Assembly: GCF_009765825.1 (NCBI RefSeq)
Contig: NZ_LMUR01000003.1
Location: 283,864-347,863 of the forward strand
Source: Granulicella sp. L60
GTDB taxonomy: Bacteria > Acidobacteriota > Terriglobia > Terriglobales > Acidobacteriaceae
Direction: 5' to 3'
DNA: 64,000 nucleotides
In this document: piece after piece, positions 33,696 through 41,182 of the stretch
Layout: each line of letters opens with the position of its first letter
Numbering within the stretch: position 1 is the first letter of the stretch
Program-made: the position numbers and the translations under genes
The notes under the pieces: generated by a model
Told to the model about the DNA's origin: nothing
What the model saw: only the letters and a program-made list of their open reading frames with translations
Databases searched by the model: none

Positions 33696-34697
33696 GTGCG
33701 ATTAGTAACTTATTCCCATAATTCTAAGATCTTCGCTGGGCTTCTTTCCGCATCCTTTAGACATATCTTCCCACTCGATAATCTCGGATATGGAGGTGCA
33801 CTCGCCTTCGTCGTGGCAGGTGAAAAGGCCTGGAAAAATGCCTCGGAATGGGCGAACATGGTCTCGACAAGAGAGATGGTTGCCCGTTCGGAGGTCGCAC
33901 TGCTTCCGCCCTTGCCGAGACCAGGCAAATTCCTTTGCATTGGCGCCAACTATCGCGATCGGGCATCTGAGGTGGGACTCAACAGAACGGCAGTTCCTGA
34001 AATCTTCACTAAGTTTCCAAGTGCGATCGTCGGCCACGGTGCCAACGTCATCATCCCATCGATGACCAAACAGCCGGATTACGAGGCTGAGTTGGCTATT
34101 GTCATCGGTAAAACCTGTAAACGGGTTGCTGCAAAAGACTGGCAGGAATATGTCTTCGGCTATACGATCGTCAACGATATCAGCGCAAGAGATCCCGAAC
34201 TTGCGAACTCCCCATGGAACAAGGGTAAGAACTTCGATACGTTCGCGCCGGTGGGCCCGGCGATCGTATGCAAGAATGAGATCCCTGATCCCCACGTGCT
34301 AAATATCAGTTTGGCGATTGACGGGGTGGTGATGCAGAATTCAAATACCCGTCGTCTGATCTTCAAGATTCCTGAGCTGATAGCGTATCTCTCGAACAGC
34401 ATAACCCTGGAGCCAGGAGACATTATCAGCACTGGTACGCCTGCAGGATGTGGATTTCGGCACAACCCACAACGCTGGCTCAGGCATGGGGATACCGTGA
34501 CAATCAAGATTGAAGGTATCGGTTCATTGCGAAACAAATTCCTTTCAGAATCACTTGGCGGCGAACACGCTGACCTGCAAACCTCTAACAAGAGAGAGGA
34601 GCACGGACGAGGTGTCTCTCATGCCCGTCGGAGCAGAGCGAGAAGTCGAGGTTTGCTTCGGGACAGGCGAGACTTTGTTGCTGAAACGGAAATCTGA
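33696..34697 (+). CDS. FAH-family hydrolase/isomerase with unusual C-terminal tail
   Basis: A 333-residue cytoplasmic FAH-superfamily enzyme. The domain has 'GKFLCIGANYRDRASEVGL', metal-binding 'YEAELAIVIGKTCKRV', 'FGYTIVNDISARDPE' and 'EPGDIISTGTPAGCGF'. Relatives hydrolyse acylpyruvates or isomerise 2-hydroxyhepta-2,4-diene-1,7-dioate in homoprotocatechuate degradation. The start is GTG at 33696, preceded by AAAGGA; an upstream TTG in the same frame lacks support. After the FAH fold ends ('LRNKFLSESLGG') the frame continues about 45 Arg/Glu-rich residues antisense to the ECF sigma gene, overlapping it by 79 bp; this tail suggests a lost stop codon or recent rearrangement. It follows the glycosyltransferase by 30 bp. 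Confidence 0.85.
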   Translation: MRLVTYSHNSKIFAGLLSASFRHIFPLDNLGYGGALAFVVAGEKAWKNASEWANMVSTREMVARSEVALLPPLPRPGKFLCIGANYRDRASEVGLNRTAVPEIFTKFPSAIVGHGANVIIPSMTKQPDYEAELAIVIGKTCKRVAAKDWQEYVFGYTIVNDISARDPELANSPWNKGKNFDTFAPVGPAIVCKNEIPDPHVLNISLAIDGVVMQNSNTRRLIFKIPELIAYLSNSITLEPGDIISTGTPAGCGFRHNPQRWLRHGDTVTIKIEGIGSLRNKFLSESLGGEHADLQTSNKREEHGRGVSHARRSRARSRGLLRDRRDFVAETEI

Positions 34698-35233
34698 TTG
34701 GCTGAGGCGATATCTCGTACCGAATGTCCCCGAATGAAGTGCATCTCAACGATGGAGCGGTGACTTGCCGGGAGCCCATTGATCGCTCCCCGGAGCCGCT
34801 GATTTCGCTCCCGAGTGGCGTAGAGTTCTTCGGGATTTGGAGAGGTATCTGAAAGTTCGACCATGGGCTCTCCCGCCTCATTGGTATTCAGCTCTTCAAG
34901 GGAAACAGCGAAGTGCCGCTTTCTTTTGCGCAGAATCATTAAAGCTGAGTTGATACCAATTCTGGTGAACCATGTTGAGAAGCTTGATCTCCCGTCGAAG
35001 GAATCGAGCCGTCGAAAAGCCCGAAGAGTGGCGTCCTGAAAGGCATCCTCTGCATCCTCGAGATTCTTGGTGATCCGAAGGATCGTCAAAAGCACGCGTT
35101 TTGAGTTGTGTTCGCACAATTGCGAGAACGCCTCATTATCACCCGATTTTGCTGCGAACACTAACGAGGCGTCTGCGCACATCGGCTCTGAACTCATTTG
35201 AGATAGCTCAGTGTTGGCGCGAGTTAGCTCCAT
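34619..35233 (-). CDS. ECF-type RNA polymerase sigma factor
   Basis: A 204-residue extracytoplasmic-function-type sigma factor. Region 2 (residues 25-100) is 'DAEDAFQDATLRAFRRLDSFDGRSSFSTWFTRIGINSALMIL'. Region 4 (residues 145-200) is 'LPASHRSIVEMHFIRGHSVRDIASANQISVSATKSRLSRSKPRL'. No anti-sigma gene is adjacent, and no extra C-terminal domain is seen. It is convergent with and overlaps the FAH-like gene by 79 bp. A minus-strand 41-bp LysR-type element lies 234 bp upstream of its start, just past the 3' end of LysR paralog 3, so it could be a member of the proposed regulon. Confidence 0.9.
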   Translation of the reverse strand: MELTRANTELSQMSSEPMCADASLVFAAKSGDNEAFSQLCEHNSKRVLLTILRITKNLEDAEDAFQDATLRAFRRLDSFDGRSSFSTWFTRIGINSALMILRKRKRHFAVSLEELNTNEAGEPMVELSDTSPNPEELYATRERNQRLRGAINGLPASHRSIVEMHFIRGHSVRDIASANQISVSATKSRLSRSKPRLLALLRRA

Positions 35234-35467
35234 AATTCATGCCTTCCTTGACCCTCCTCTTATCATGGTCAGTGAGAGAGTAAACGGCTAAGACTTGCTG
35301 TATGTCGTAACAAAATTGACGTGTGATCGCGATCTCTCGAGGCTCCGTTCATGACCAGTTCTCGAAGCCACCTAACTCGCTTATAACGACGGCTATGCAG
35401 GCCCTGTTGAGCGCGCTTTATCTACTGGCCTCCAGACATAGAGCATGGCGTTAGCTTGCCCAGAATG

Positions 35468-35508
35468 CCAATACTGTTTAAGAGGAGTTTTGATTCGGAT
35501 TACTTATG
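35468..35508 (-). promoter_or_regulatory. 41-bp LysR-type element, copy 7 (minus strand)
   Basis: On the minus strand: CATAAGTAATCCG, ATCAAAACTCC, TTAAACAGTATTGG. It starts 10 bp after the LysR paralog 3 stop and points toward the ECF sigma gene 234 bp away. The interval 35234-35467 has no gene. Confidence 0.7.
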
Positions 35509-35517
35509 ATGTCGGCG

Positions 35518-36384
35518 TTAGATGAGGGCCATAAAATTGCCGACTACCGGAGAAATGTCTCCGCGCTTCCATAGAAGTGATAACCCGATTTCACTGTGAG
35601 CATCTGCCAGCTTTTTCATCACAACACCCGGTCGAGCGAGAATACTTACGGTTGCCGGGATCAGCAGGACGCCGTAACCGAACGCGACAAGCCCGAGGGC
35701 CGCTGGCCAAGTCGTTACCTCTTGGATATTGCGCGGTTCGAATCCAGCGTTCTTGCACAGCGCCAGCATTGCATTCGAAAGGCTTGCAGCGACGTACATA
35801 GCAGGAACGATCAGAAGCTCGTCGGTTAGCTCGCTCAGCGAAATAACTTCCCGGTCGGCCAGGGGGTGACCGGCATTCAACGCAAGCAATAGCTGTTCAG
35901 GGGGGAGCTGTCTTGCGCAAAACTCCTCGTCCGGCAGAGCGTAGGTAATCGCGACGTCAATCTGTCCTGAACGCAACGCGCCGAGCTGAGCATCCATTCC
36001 CATCTCCCTCATCCGAATGTTTACATCTGGGTACCTGTTTTTGAAGACGGTTACAACTTCTGGGATCAGCTGGATGCCGGCTGTGCTATTGAAGCCGACA
36101 GAGACGTGTCCTAGTTCTCCTCTGCCTGCTCTCTGAGCAGCGAGTTTCGCTAGTTCGAACTGTTGAAGACTATTCTCTGCCTCCTGGAGGAAAACTTCTC
36201 CAGCCGCCGTGAGCGACAGCTTGCGTCCCGTTCTCTGAATCAGCGTAGTCCCTAACTCTTCCTCCAATTGCTGAATGTTCTGGGTCAAGGCGGGCTGTGC
36301 AAGATACAACTGTTCCGCGGCCCGCGTCATATGAAGCGTTCGAGCCAGCACTGTGAAATATCGTAGGTGTCGGTTCTCAATCAT
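35518..36384 (-). CDS. LysR-family transcriptional regulator, paralog 3
   Basis: A 288-residue LysR regulator. HTH: 'MIENRHLRYFTVLARTLHMT', 'LAQPALTQNIQQLEEELGT', nearly identical to paralog 1. Effector domain: 'LGHVSVGFNSTAGIQLIPEVV', 'LGLVAFGYGVLLIPATVSI'. It differs more from paralog 1 in the effector domain, suggesting a different inducer but similar DNA target. It is divergent from the tautomerase gene; that 500-bp gap has both a 41-bp element and a MarR-type site. Downstream on the same strand is another element and then the ECF sigma gene. Confidence 0.93.
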   Translation of the reverse strand: MIENRHLRYFTVLARTLHMTRAAEQLYLAQPALTQNIQQLEEELGTTLIQRTGRKLSLTAAGEVFLQEAENSLQQFELAKLAAQRAGRGELGHVSVGFNSTAGIQLIPEVVTVFKNRYPDVNIRMREMGMDAQLGALRSGQIDVAITYALPDEEFCARQLPPEQLLLALNAGHPLADREVISLSELTDELLIVPAMYVAASLSNAMLALCKNAGFEPRNIQEVTTWPAALGLVAFGYGVLLIPATVSILARPGVVMKKLADAHSEIGLSLLWKRGDISPVVGNFMALI

Positions 36385-36654
36385 CTTGTCTCTCGGATCC
36401 GTGCTCCAACAGGGAAGCTGTGATCCTTGGTTTTCGAAATCGCCGAAATATGACCGGACGGCGGGAGTCTAACAATCCAATAACGGGACGGGAGGTCATT
36501 GCCGAACGTTGTCGCGATGAGGCTCGTTCGTGGAGCCCCCGTCTCAATCTCTCACAAGACGATGTTGGGCAGATTCTCTCGTTCTTTGTTTTGCAGCGCC
36601 GAAGGGTGGGGTCCCAGTCCTAGATAATACTTCTGAATCCTCCCGCCGACCAGA

Positions 36655-36668
36655 GATGTATGCACACC
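36655..36668. promoter_or_regulatory. MarR-type site upstream of the tautomerase
   Basis: GATGTATGCACACC, one change from the consensus GATGTATACACACC. It lies 29 bp before the 41-bp element copy 8. Otherwise the 36385-36885 gap shows no gene. Confidence 0.5.
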
Positions 36669-36696
36669 TCCAAAGTAGCACGGCGTCGCGATCAGC

Positions 36697-36737
36697 GATA
36701 AGCAATGCTTATCAAAACCTGTCGAAAGTTCTATCGA
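36697..36737 (+). promoter_or_regulatory. 41-bp LysR-type element, copy 8
   Basis: GATAAGCAATGCTTATC forms a perfect 7-bp-arm dyad here, followed by AAAACC, and the right end is AAAGTTCTATCGA. It is the clearest copy of the recognition dyad. It lies 148 bp before the exported tautomerase start and is divergent from LysR paralog 3. Confidence 0.8.
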
Positions 36738-36885
36738 GCATCAAGCCGAATAGAACAGTCTAACCAAATAGGGCGCTTTTAAAATTAGGTGCCAACTCGT
36801 AACTCCCGCGACGCGCGCTGGCGAACCTGGAATCAACAATAGCAATTGCGCAACCCTACCTCTGCGATGCAGATATGGAGAGTCC

Positions 36886-37479
36886 TTGAATACCAATAAT
36901 CGCGGTGAACTTCCGGCTGGCAGATCCTTTTCACTCTTTGGTCGCCGCTCGTTCTGTGGGGCACTCCTGGCGTCGGTGGTCTTCTGGTTTATAAAGAAGT
37001 CCGCAGCGTTGGCTCACCACAGTCGAGAAGGAACACCGGCCTCGGCAAATCATGACCCACAACCCATCGTTTCCCTAGGAGGAGATGTGCCTTTAGTCCG
37101 CATCGATTTAATCGAAGGAACGTCAGAAGCGTATCGCACGAAGGTCGGCGAGATCGTTTACCAGACCCTGGTAGACGTGCTTAAAGTCCCGGAACACGAT
37201 CACTTTCATGTCATCACGGAACATCCGAAAGGTGGACTGCCTTTCGACCGCAATTACCTGGGAATCCACAGATCTGACGCCTGCATTTTCTTTCAGATCA
37301 CATTGCTTAGTGGAAGATCCGTCGAGCTAAAGCAAAGCTTCTACAAGACACTCGTAGATCGCCTCCACGAAGAGGTCAAACTGCGCAAGGAGGACGCATT
37401 CATAAACCTTGTCGAGGTGCCGAAGGAAAATTGGTCGTTCGGCAACGGTGAGGCTCAATACGTCACAACCGTTTCGTAA
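36886..37479 (+). CDS. Exported tautomerase-superfamily protein
   Basis: A 197-residue protein. Residues 18-43 form an export signal with a twin-arginine ('FGRRSFCGALLASVVFWF') and an AxA-like site ('SAALA'). The tautomerase domain starts at residue 68: 'VPLVRIDLIEGTSEAYRTKVG', continuing 'VPEHDHFHVITEHP', 'IFFQITLLSGRSVELKQSFYKTLVDRL' and 'FINLVEVPKENWSFGNGEAQY'. In active tautomerases this proline (here Pro69) must be the N-terminal residue; here it is internal even after signal cleavage, so activity would need further processing or does not exist. Start is TTG 5 bp after GGAG. It has both a 41-bp element and a MarR-type site upstream, which is unique in the window. Confidence 0.85.
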   Translation: MNTNNRGELPAGRSFSLFGRRSFCGALLASVVFWFIKKSAALAHHSREGTPASANHDPQPIVSLGGDVPLVRIDLIEGTSEAYRTKVGEIVYQTLVDVLKVPEHDHFHVITEHPKGGLPFDRNYLGIHRSDACIFFQITLLSGRSVELKQSFYKTLVDRLHEEVKLRKEDAFINLVEVPKENWSFGNGEAQYVTTVS

Positions 37480-37555
37480 CCGAGTGACACTTCGTAACGT
37501 TCTGGGGTGTGTGTCGATTAATTCTCGCCGCACACCTGTTTTCATCTTGGTGCGC

Positions 37556-38824
37556 TCATCTCGTCATCAGGAGGATAGATTTTTGTCTTCCAGTGAGGGC
37601 ATGGATGGCACAGCCCGTCAAAACAAGGGCACAACCAAAACCACAGACCCCCGCCCATCCAAACCGCTGCCATAGCGCCGTGCCAGCGTAAGACCCAAAT
37701 GCTCCGGCAGTGAAGTAGCAGATCATGTAGACCATATTCAGCCGACTCCGGGCTTCCGGAACGAGGCTGTAGATCCGGGTTTGATTGGAAATATGCCCTG
37801 CCTGCACGCCTACATCAAGGAGGATGACCCCCGCGACCAACCCGGCCAAGTGGATGCCCCACAGATACATGACGGCGAATGACAGTAGCGTCAGCAGCAA
37901 TGCGACCAAAATATTCCGACGGGCTCCATATTTATCTGCCGTACGACCGATTAGTGGGGCGCATATAGCGCCCGCAGCACCGACAAGTCCAAATAAACCG
38001 GCGACACCACTTCCGTAGTGATACGGCGGGGTCTGCAAGAAAAATACCAGAGTCGTCCAAAAGGCACTGAAGGCGCAGAAGAATGTAGCTCCGAGGAGAG
38101 TTGATTCTCTCAACAATGGCTGGGTGCGTATGAGGTTTCCAGTTGATCGGATCAAAGAAAACCACGAAAGCTTCAGTTCCGGTTCACTACGAGGAAGCCA
38201 GTTGTGAATCAGCGTGGCAACGAAGATCATCATTGCCGCCGCAATCCAGTAAATCGCACGCCAACCGAACCAGGCCCCCACGAGACCACTCAGTGTTCGT
38301 GCCAATAGGATTCCAAACAGGAGGCCTGACAAGACGGTCCCGACAGTCGTTCCGCGGCGCTCGGGATGTGAAAGATTTGCGGCATAGGGCACGATCAGGT
38401 GGACAATAGCACCGGAGAAACCTACACCAAGGCTGGCCGCAACAAGTCCCATGAGATTCTTCGCGGTCGCCATTCCGACAAGGCAAATTGCAGCACCAGC
38501 CAAAAGCCGAACAATTAGCTGCCTGCGTTCCTTCGTATCCCCTAAAGGCACAAAGAGCAGCATAGCGACTGCTGTGCCCAATTGAGACACCATCGCAACC
38601 GCCCCAACCGTGGTGACCGAGACGTTGAAGTCATCCGCAATAGCAGACAACAAGGGCTGTATGTAGTAGACGTTAGCTACGATAGCGCCTGCGCTGAATG
38701 CCATCATCCAAACGTGGGCGGAGGTCAGATATGTTAACGTGGCGGCACTCGGTCTTATTTGCCTCTCCACTAAGACCCTCCTCGCGACGCTCATTTCGCG
38801 ACCTGTGCGGAGATCACGGGGCAA
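37556..38824 (-). CDS. MFS transporter
   Basis: A 422-residue major facilitator with 12 predicted helices. The start region 'HVWMMAFSAGAIVANVYYIQPLLSAIADDFNVS' and the loop 2-3 motif 'FVPLGDTKERRQLI' are typical of drug/aromatic efflux carriers of the YgaY/Cmx type. The carried compound is unknown. A second start ten residues downstream (MSVARR) is possible. It is convergent with the exported tautomerase (gap 76 bp). The MarR-type palindrome GATGTATACACACC lies 70 bp upstream of its start, so it is likely repressed by the MarR protein and induced by the same compound as the chorismate mutase and acyltransferase genes. Confidence 0.92.
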   Translation of the reverse strand: MPRDLRTGREMSVARRVLVERQIRPSAATLTYLTSAHVWMMAFSAGAIVANVYYIQPLLSAIADDFNVSVTTVGAVAMVSQLGTAVAMLLFVPLGDTKERRQLIVRLLAGAAICLVGMATAKNLMGLVAASLGVGFSGAIVHLIVPYAANLSHPERRGTTVGTVLSGLLFGILLARTLSGLVGAWFGWRAIYWIAAAMMIFVATLIHNWLPRSEPELKLSWFSLIRSTGNLIRTQPLLRESTLLGATFFCAFSAFWTTLVFFLQTPPYHYGSGVAGLFGLVGAAGAICAPLIGRTADKYGARRNILVALLLTLLSFAVMYLWGIHLAGLVAGVILLDVGVQAGHISNQTRIYSLVPEARSRLNMVYMICYFTAGAFGSYAGTALWQRFGWAGVCGFGCALVLTGCAIHALTGRQKSILLMTR

Positions 38825-38893
38825 AGATATCCAGGTATTGATGTGATGCCGAGCTGGCGCAAAATAGGCAGCCGGAAGACTTGATCTCGACTA

Positions 38894-38907
38894 GATGTAT
38901 ACACACC
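38894..38907. promoter_or_regulatory. MarR-type site upstream of the MFS gene
   Basis: GATGTATACACACC, 70 bp before the MFS start on the minus strand. Identical in all 14 bases to the site at 44696-44709. Confidence 0.7.
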
Positions 38908-39007
38908 CATAAGGCTACCACGCATCGGATGCAGAATTGCGCGTTTTGTGGGAGTTCTATGGGGATTCAAGCCGAAATGCTCTTCGTCGCGAGATGTTCT
39001 TCGCCCC

Positions 39008-39048
39008 TATAAGTAAGGCCTATCAAAAACCCTGGTAAAGCCTATTGG
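39008..39048 (+). promoter_or_regulatory. 41-bp LysR-type element, copy 9
   Basis: TATAAGTAAGGCC at the left, TATCAAAAACC in the middle, GTAAAGCCTATTGG at the right. It lies 110 bp before the tandem universal stress protein gene. The 334-bp gap with the MFS gene otherwise contains only the MarR-type site. Confidence 0.75.
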
Positions 39049-39158
39049 ATTCTCTTAGAAGGTTTGGTACATCCTCTATGAAGTGGCAACGGGAGTTCTA
39101 CACCTGAGGTGTGGATCTTCAGTGGCATCGGCTTTAAGCATCGCGAAGAGGAACGTTG

Positions 39159-40034
39159 ATGGAAATTAGAGTCATCATTTGCCCCATCGATTTCTCGTCG
39201 ATATCAGTGAGAACATATCGTCATGCGCTGTCGCTGGCGGAGCACTATCAAGCGAAACTACTGGCCGTCCATGTAATTGAAGAATGGCGATACTCTTCGG
39301 CGGATTTTGCGGCCTCGGCTCACGACCTGAACGAGTTCTATAGGGGCCTGCACGAGGTCGGTTCTCGACGGCTTCGTGAGTTTGTGAAGAACCATACGCA
39401 CAATGAGCTCGATCCCGAGCTTATCGTGGAAAGAGGTTCAACTTCGGATTCAATTCTTACGCTCGCGGAGACCCAAAAGGCCGACGTGCTCGTCATGGGA
39501 ACACATGGGCAGCGAGGTTTCGACCGTCTCGTGCTGGGGTCGACTACGGACCGCGTCATGCGAACCGCGCCCCGCCCGGTCATTGTTGTCCCGCCACAAG
39601 ACACGATGGCGCTGGGTGATGATTTGCACAGTATTCGACACTTGAAACGCATTCTCTTCTGTGCAGACTTCTCAACGAATTCTGAAGGGGCATTGCGATA
39701 TGCGATTTCTGTGGCCGATGAGTATGATGCGGAACTGATTCTCGTCCATGTGCTGGAGGACGGCCCAAGTCCGGACAAAGTAGAGGAGAACAAGGCGAAG
39801 GCGATGGATCAACTTAATGGGCTGCTTCCGGCGGATCCTCTCCGCAAGATTAGGACCGCCGTGCGCATTGGAAAGCCATACCGAGAACTTATCCGGTATG
39901 CTCAAGAAGAACAACCTGACCTCGCAGCGATGGGTGTGCGTGGTCGAGGGGCGCTGGATATCGCTGTATTCGGTTCGACCACTTATCGCGTGATGCAATT
40001 AGGAGCCTGCCCGGTTCTCGCGGTTCATGTATAA
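39159..40034 (+). CDS. Tandem-domain universal stress protein
   Basis: A 291-residue protein made of two UspA domains. Domain 1 (residues 1-148) ends 'ADVLVMGTHGQRGFDRLVLGSTTDRVMRTAPRPVIVV'; domain 2 (residues 163-291) ends 'PDLAAMGVRGRGALDIAVFGSTTYRVMQLGACPVLAV'. Both carry the G-2X-G-9X-G(S/T) nucleotide-binding loop, so ATP binding is likely. Start is ATG at 39159, after GAGGAA; the frame opens one codon earlier at TTG. Upstream lies copy 9 of the 41-bp element. Downstream is the LysR regulator of the hxl genes. Probable role: stress or redox survival. Confidence 0.93.
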   Translation: MEIRVIICPIDFSSISVRTYRHALSLAEHYQAKLLAVHVIEEWRYSSADFAASAHDLNEFYRGLHEVGSRRLREFVKNHTHNELDPELIVERGSTSDSILTLAETQKADVLVMGTHGQRGFDRLVLGSTTDRVMRTAPRPVIVVPPQDTMALGDDLHSIRHLKRILFCADFSTNSEGALRYAISVADEYDAELILVHVLEDGPSPDKVEENKAKAMDQLNGLLPADPLRKIRTAVRIGKPYRELIRYAQEEQPDLAAMGVRGRGALDIAVFGSTTYRVMQLGACPVLAVHV

Positions 40035-40129
40035 GCACGAGTCTTCACACCGAGCCGAGGAGGATAGCAGGGAGTCTCATTTGAAGCAAAGTCAGCTCCT
40101 GGAACATCCAACGTCAGAGTGATAAGAAC

Positions 40130-41083
40130 TTGATCATCAGAAATTTCGAATATTTGTTGGCCTTGAATAAAGAGAAACATTTCGCTCGTGCAGCTTCCGC
40201 TTGCAGCGTTTCTCAGCCGACGCTCTCAGCAGGAATCAAACAATTGGAAGAGGATATGGACGTGCTTATCGTGAAGCGCGGCCGAAGGTTTGAGGGACTG
40301 ACGCTGGAGGGGGAGCGCGTTCTCGCCTGGGCTCAGCAGATGCTCGAAGATTGCATGCGCCTGAAACAAGAACTACATGGCCTACGGGATTCACGGATGC
40401 GAGGGCCATTTCGGTTGGGAATGATCCCGGCGACCGCGGGTTTGGCCTCCGTGTTGAGTGTGGCGTTCGCAGATCAGTTTCCTGATTTGCAAATCTCGAC
40501 GGATACGGGTGAGCCAGACCATCTCCGCAGCCTGGTGCGGCAGGGCGAGATGGATGTGGTACTGATGTACCTCGACGAGGCTGTGAATGAAGGGCTGGAC
40601 TCGTATTCTCTATATCGAGAACGCTTATTTCTGTTGACCGGGATGGATGTGGACAACAGTCGACGTGTGTCCTGGGATGACGTGGCGGCTCTCCCACTTT
40701 GTCTTCTGAAGTCCGCTGTACCAAGTACAGCGGAGGCACAATTGAAAAAAGCTCCCCGAGTGCTGCATACCGATTCTGCTGCAGTGTTGGCGGCACACAT
40801 CGGGACTGGCCGCTGGGCGACAGTGCTCCCGCAGTCCCTCGTTTCCGTTCTGCCCAAGTCGCCCTCGCTGAAGGCGGTCGGGATTACAAGGCCAAACGAG
40901 CAAGTCAGTGTCGGATTTGTAACCCTAAAGCGCGATCCTTTGCCTGCTGTGGTGCATGCGCTGATGGAGACAGCCCATACTCCGGATCTTGTCCAGGCAA
41001 TACGCGAGATGCTGGCAACCTTCGAAGACTATGCGCCTAAGTATTCCCGAGGCTCTAGGCGCACAACGCTTCTCCAACCGTAG
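40130..41083 (+). CDS. LysR-family regulator, OxyR-like
   Basis: A 317-residue LysR protein whose HTH resembles OxyR ('RNFEYLLALNKEKHFARAASACSVSQPTLSAGIKQLEEDMDV'). The effector domain includes 'GPFRLGMIPATAGLASVLSVAFADQFPDL' and 'HIGTGRWATVLPQSLVSVL'. The OxyR redox pair is not conserved: only one cysteine ('ALPLCLLKS') lies near the expected place, so it is probably not a peroxide sensor. Similar regulators adjoin formate dehydrogenase genes. Start is TTG without a clear ribosome site. It lies 99 bp upstream of hxlB on the same strand, with an ATAG-N7-CTAT dyad between, so it probably controls the hxl operon. Confidence 0.9.
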   Translation: MIIRNFEYLLALNKEKHFARAASACSVSQPTLSAGIKQLEEDMDVLIVKRGRRFEGLTLEGERVLAWAQQMLEDCMRLKQELHGLRDSRMRGPFRLGMIPATAGLASVLSVAFADQFPDLQISTDTGEPDHLRSLVRQGEMDVVLMYLDEAVNEGLDSYSLYRERLFLLTGMDVDNSRRVSWDDVAALPLCLLKSAVPSTAEAQLKKAPRVLHTDSAAVLAAHIGTGRWATVLPQSLVSVLPKSPSLKAVGITRPNEQVSVGFVTLKRDPLPAVVHALMETAHTPDLVQAIREMLATFEDYAPKYSRGSRRTTLLQP

Positions 41084-41108
41084 CTCGTTTCCGCTCATCC
41101 TGCGGCTT

Positions 41109-41125
41109 GATAGACAGAAGCTATC
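41109..41125. promoter_or_regulatory. OxyR-type dyad upstream of hxlB
   Basis: GATAG-ACAGAAG-CTATC, a perfect dyad matching the ATAG-N7-CTAT pattern known for OxyR-like regulators. It lies 58 bp before hxlB and directly after the OxyR-like LysR gene. Confidence 0.6.
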
Positions 41126-41182
41126 AACGATCAGAATTTCCTGTTTGATCGGCACCGCGTCCGGTGCGACTCTAACGAAGAT

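Noticed and set aside
33702-34295. 197-codon minus-strand frame inside the second FAH gene
   Set aside because: Antisense shadow; the plus strand carries all FAH motifs.
40130-41083. Calling this LysR protein OxyR
   Set aside because: The HTH is OxyR-like but the pair of redox cysteines is not conserved, and its neighbours are formaldehyde-fixation genes rather than peroxide defence.
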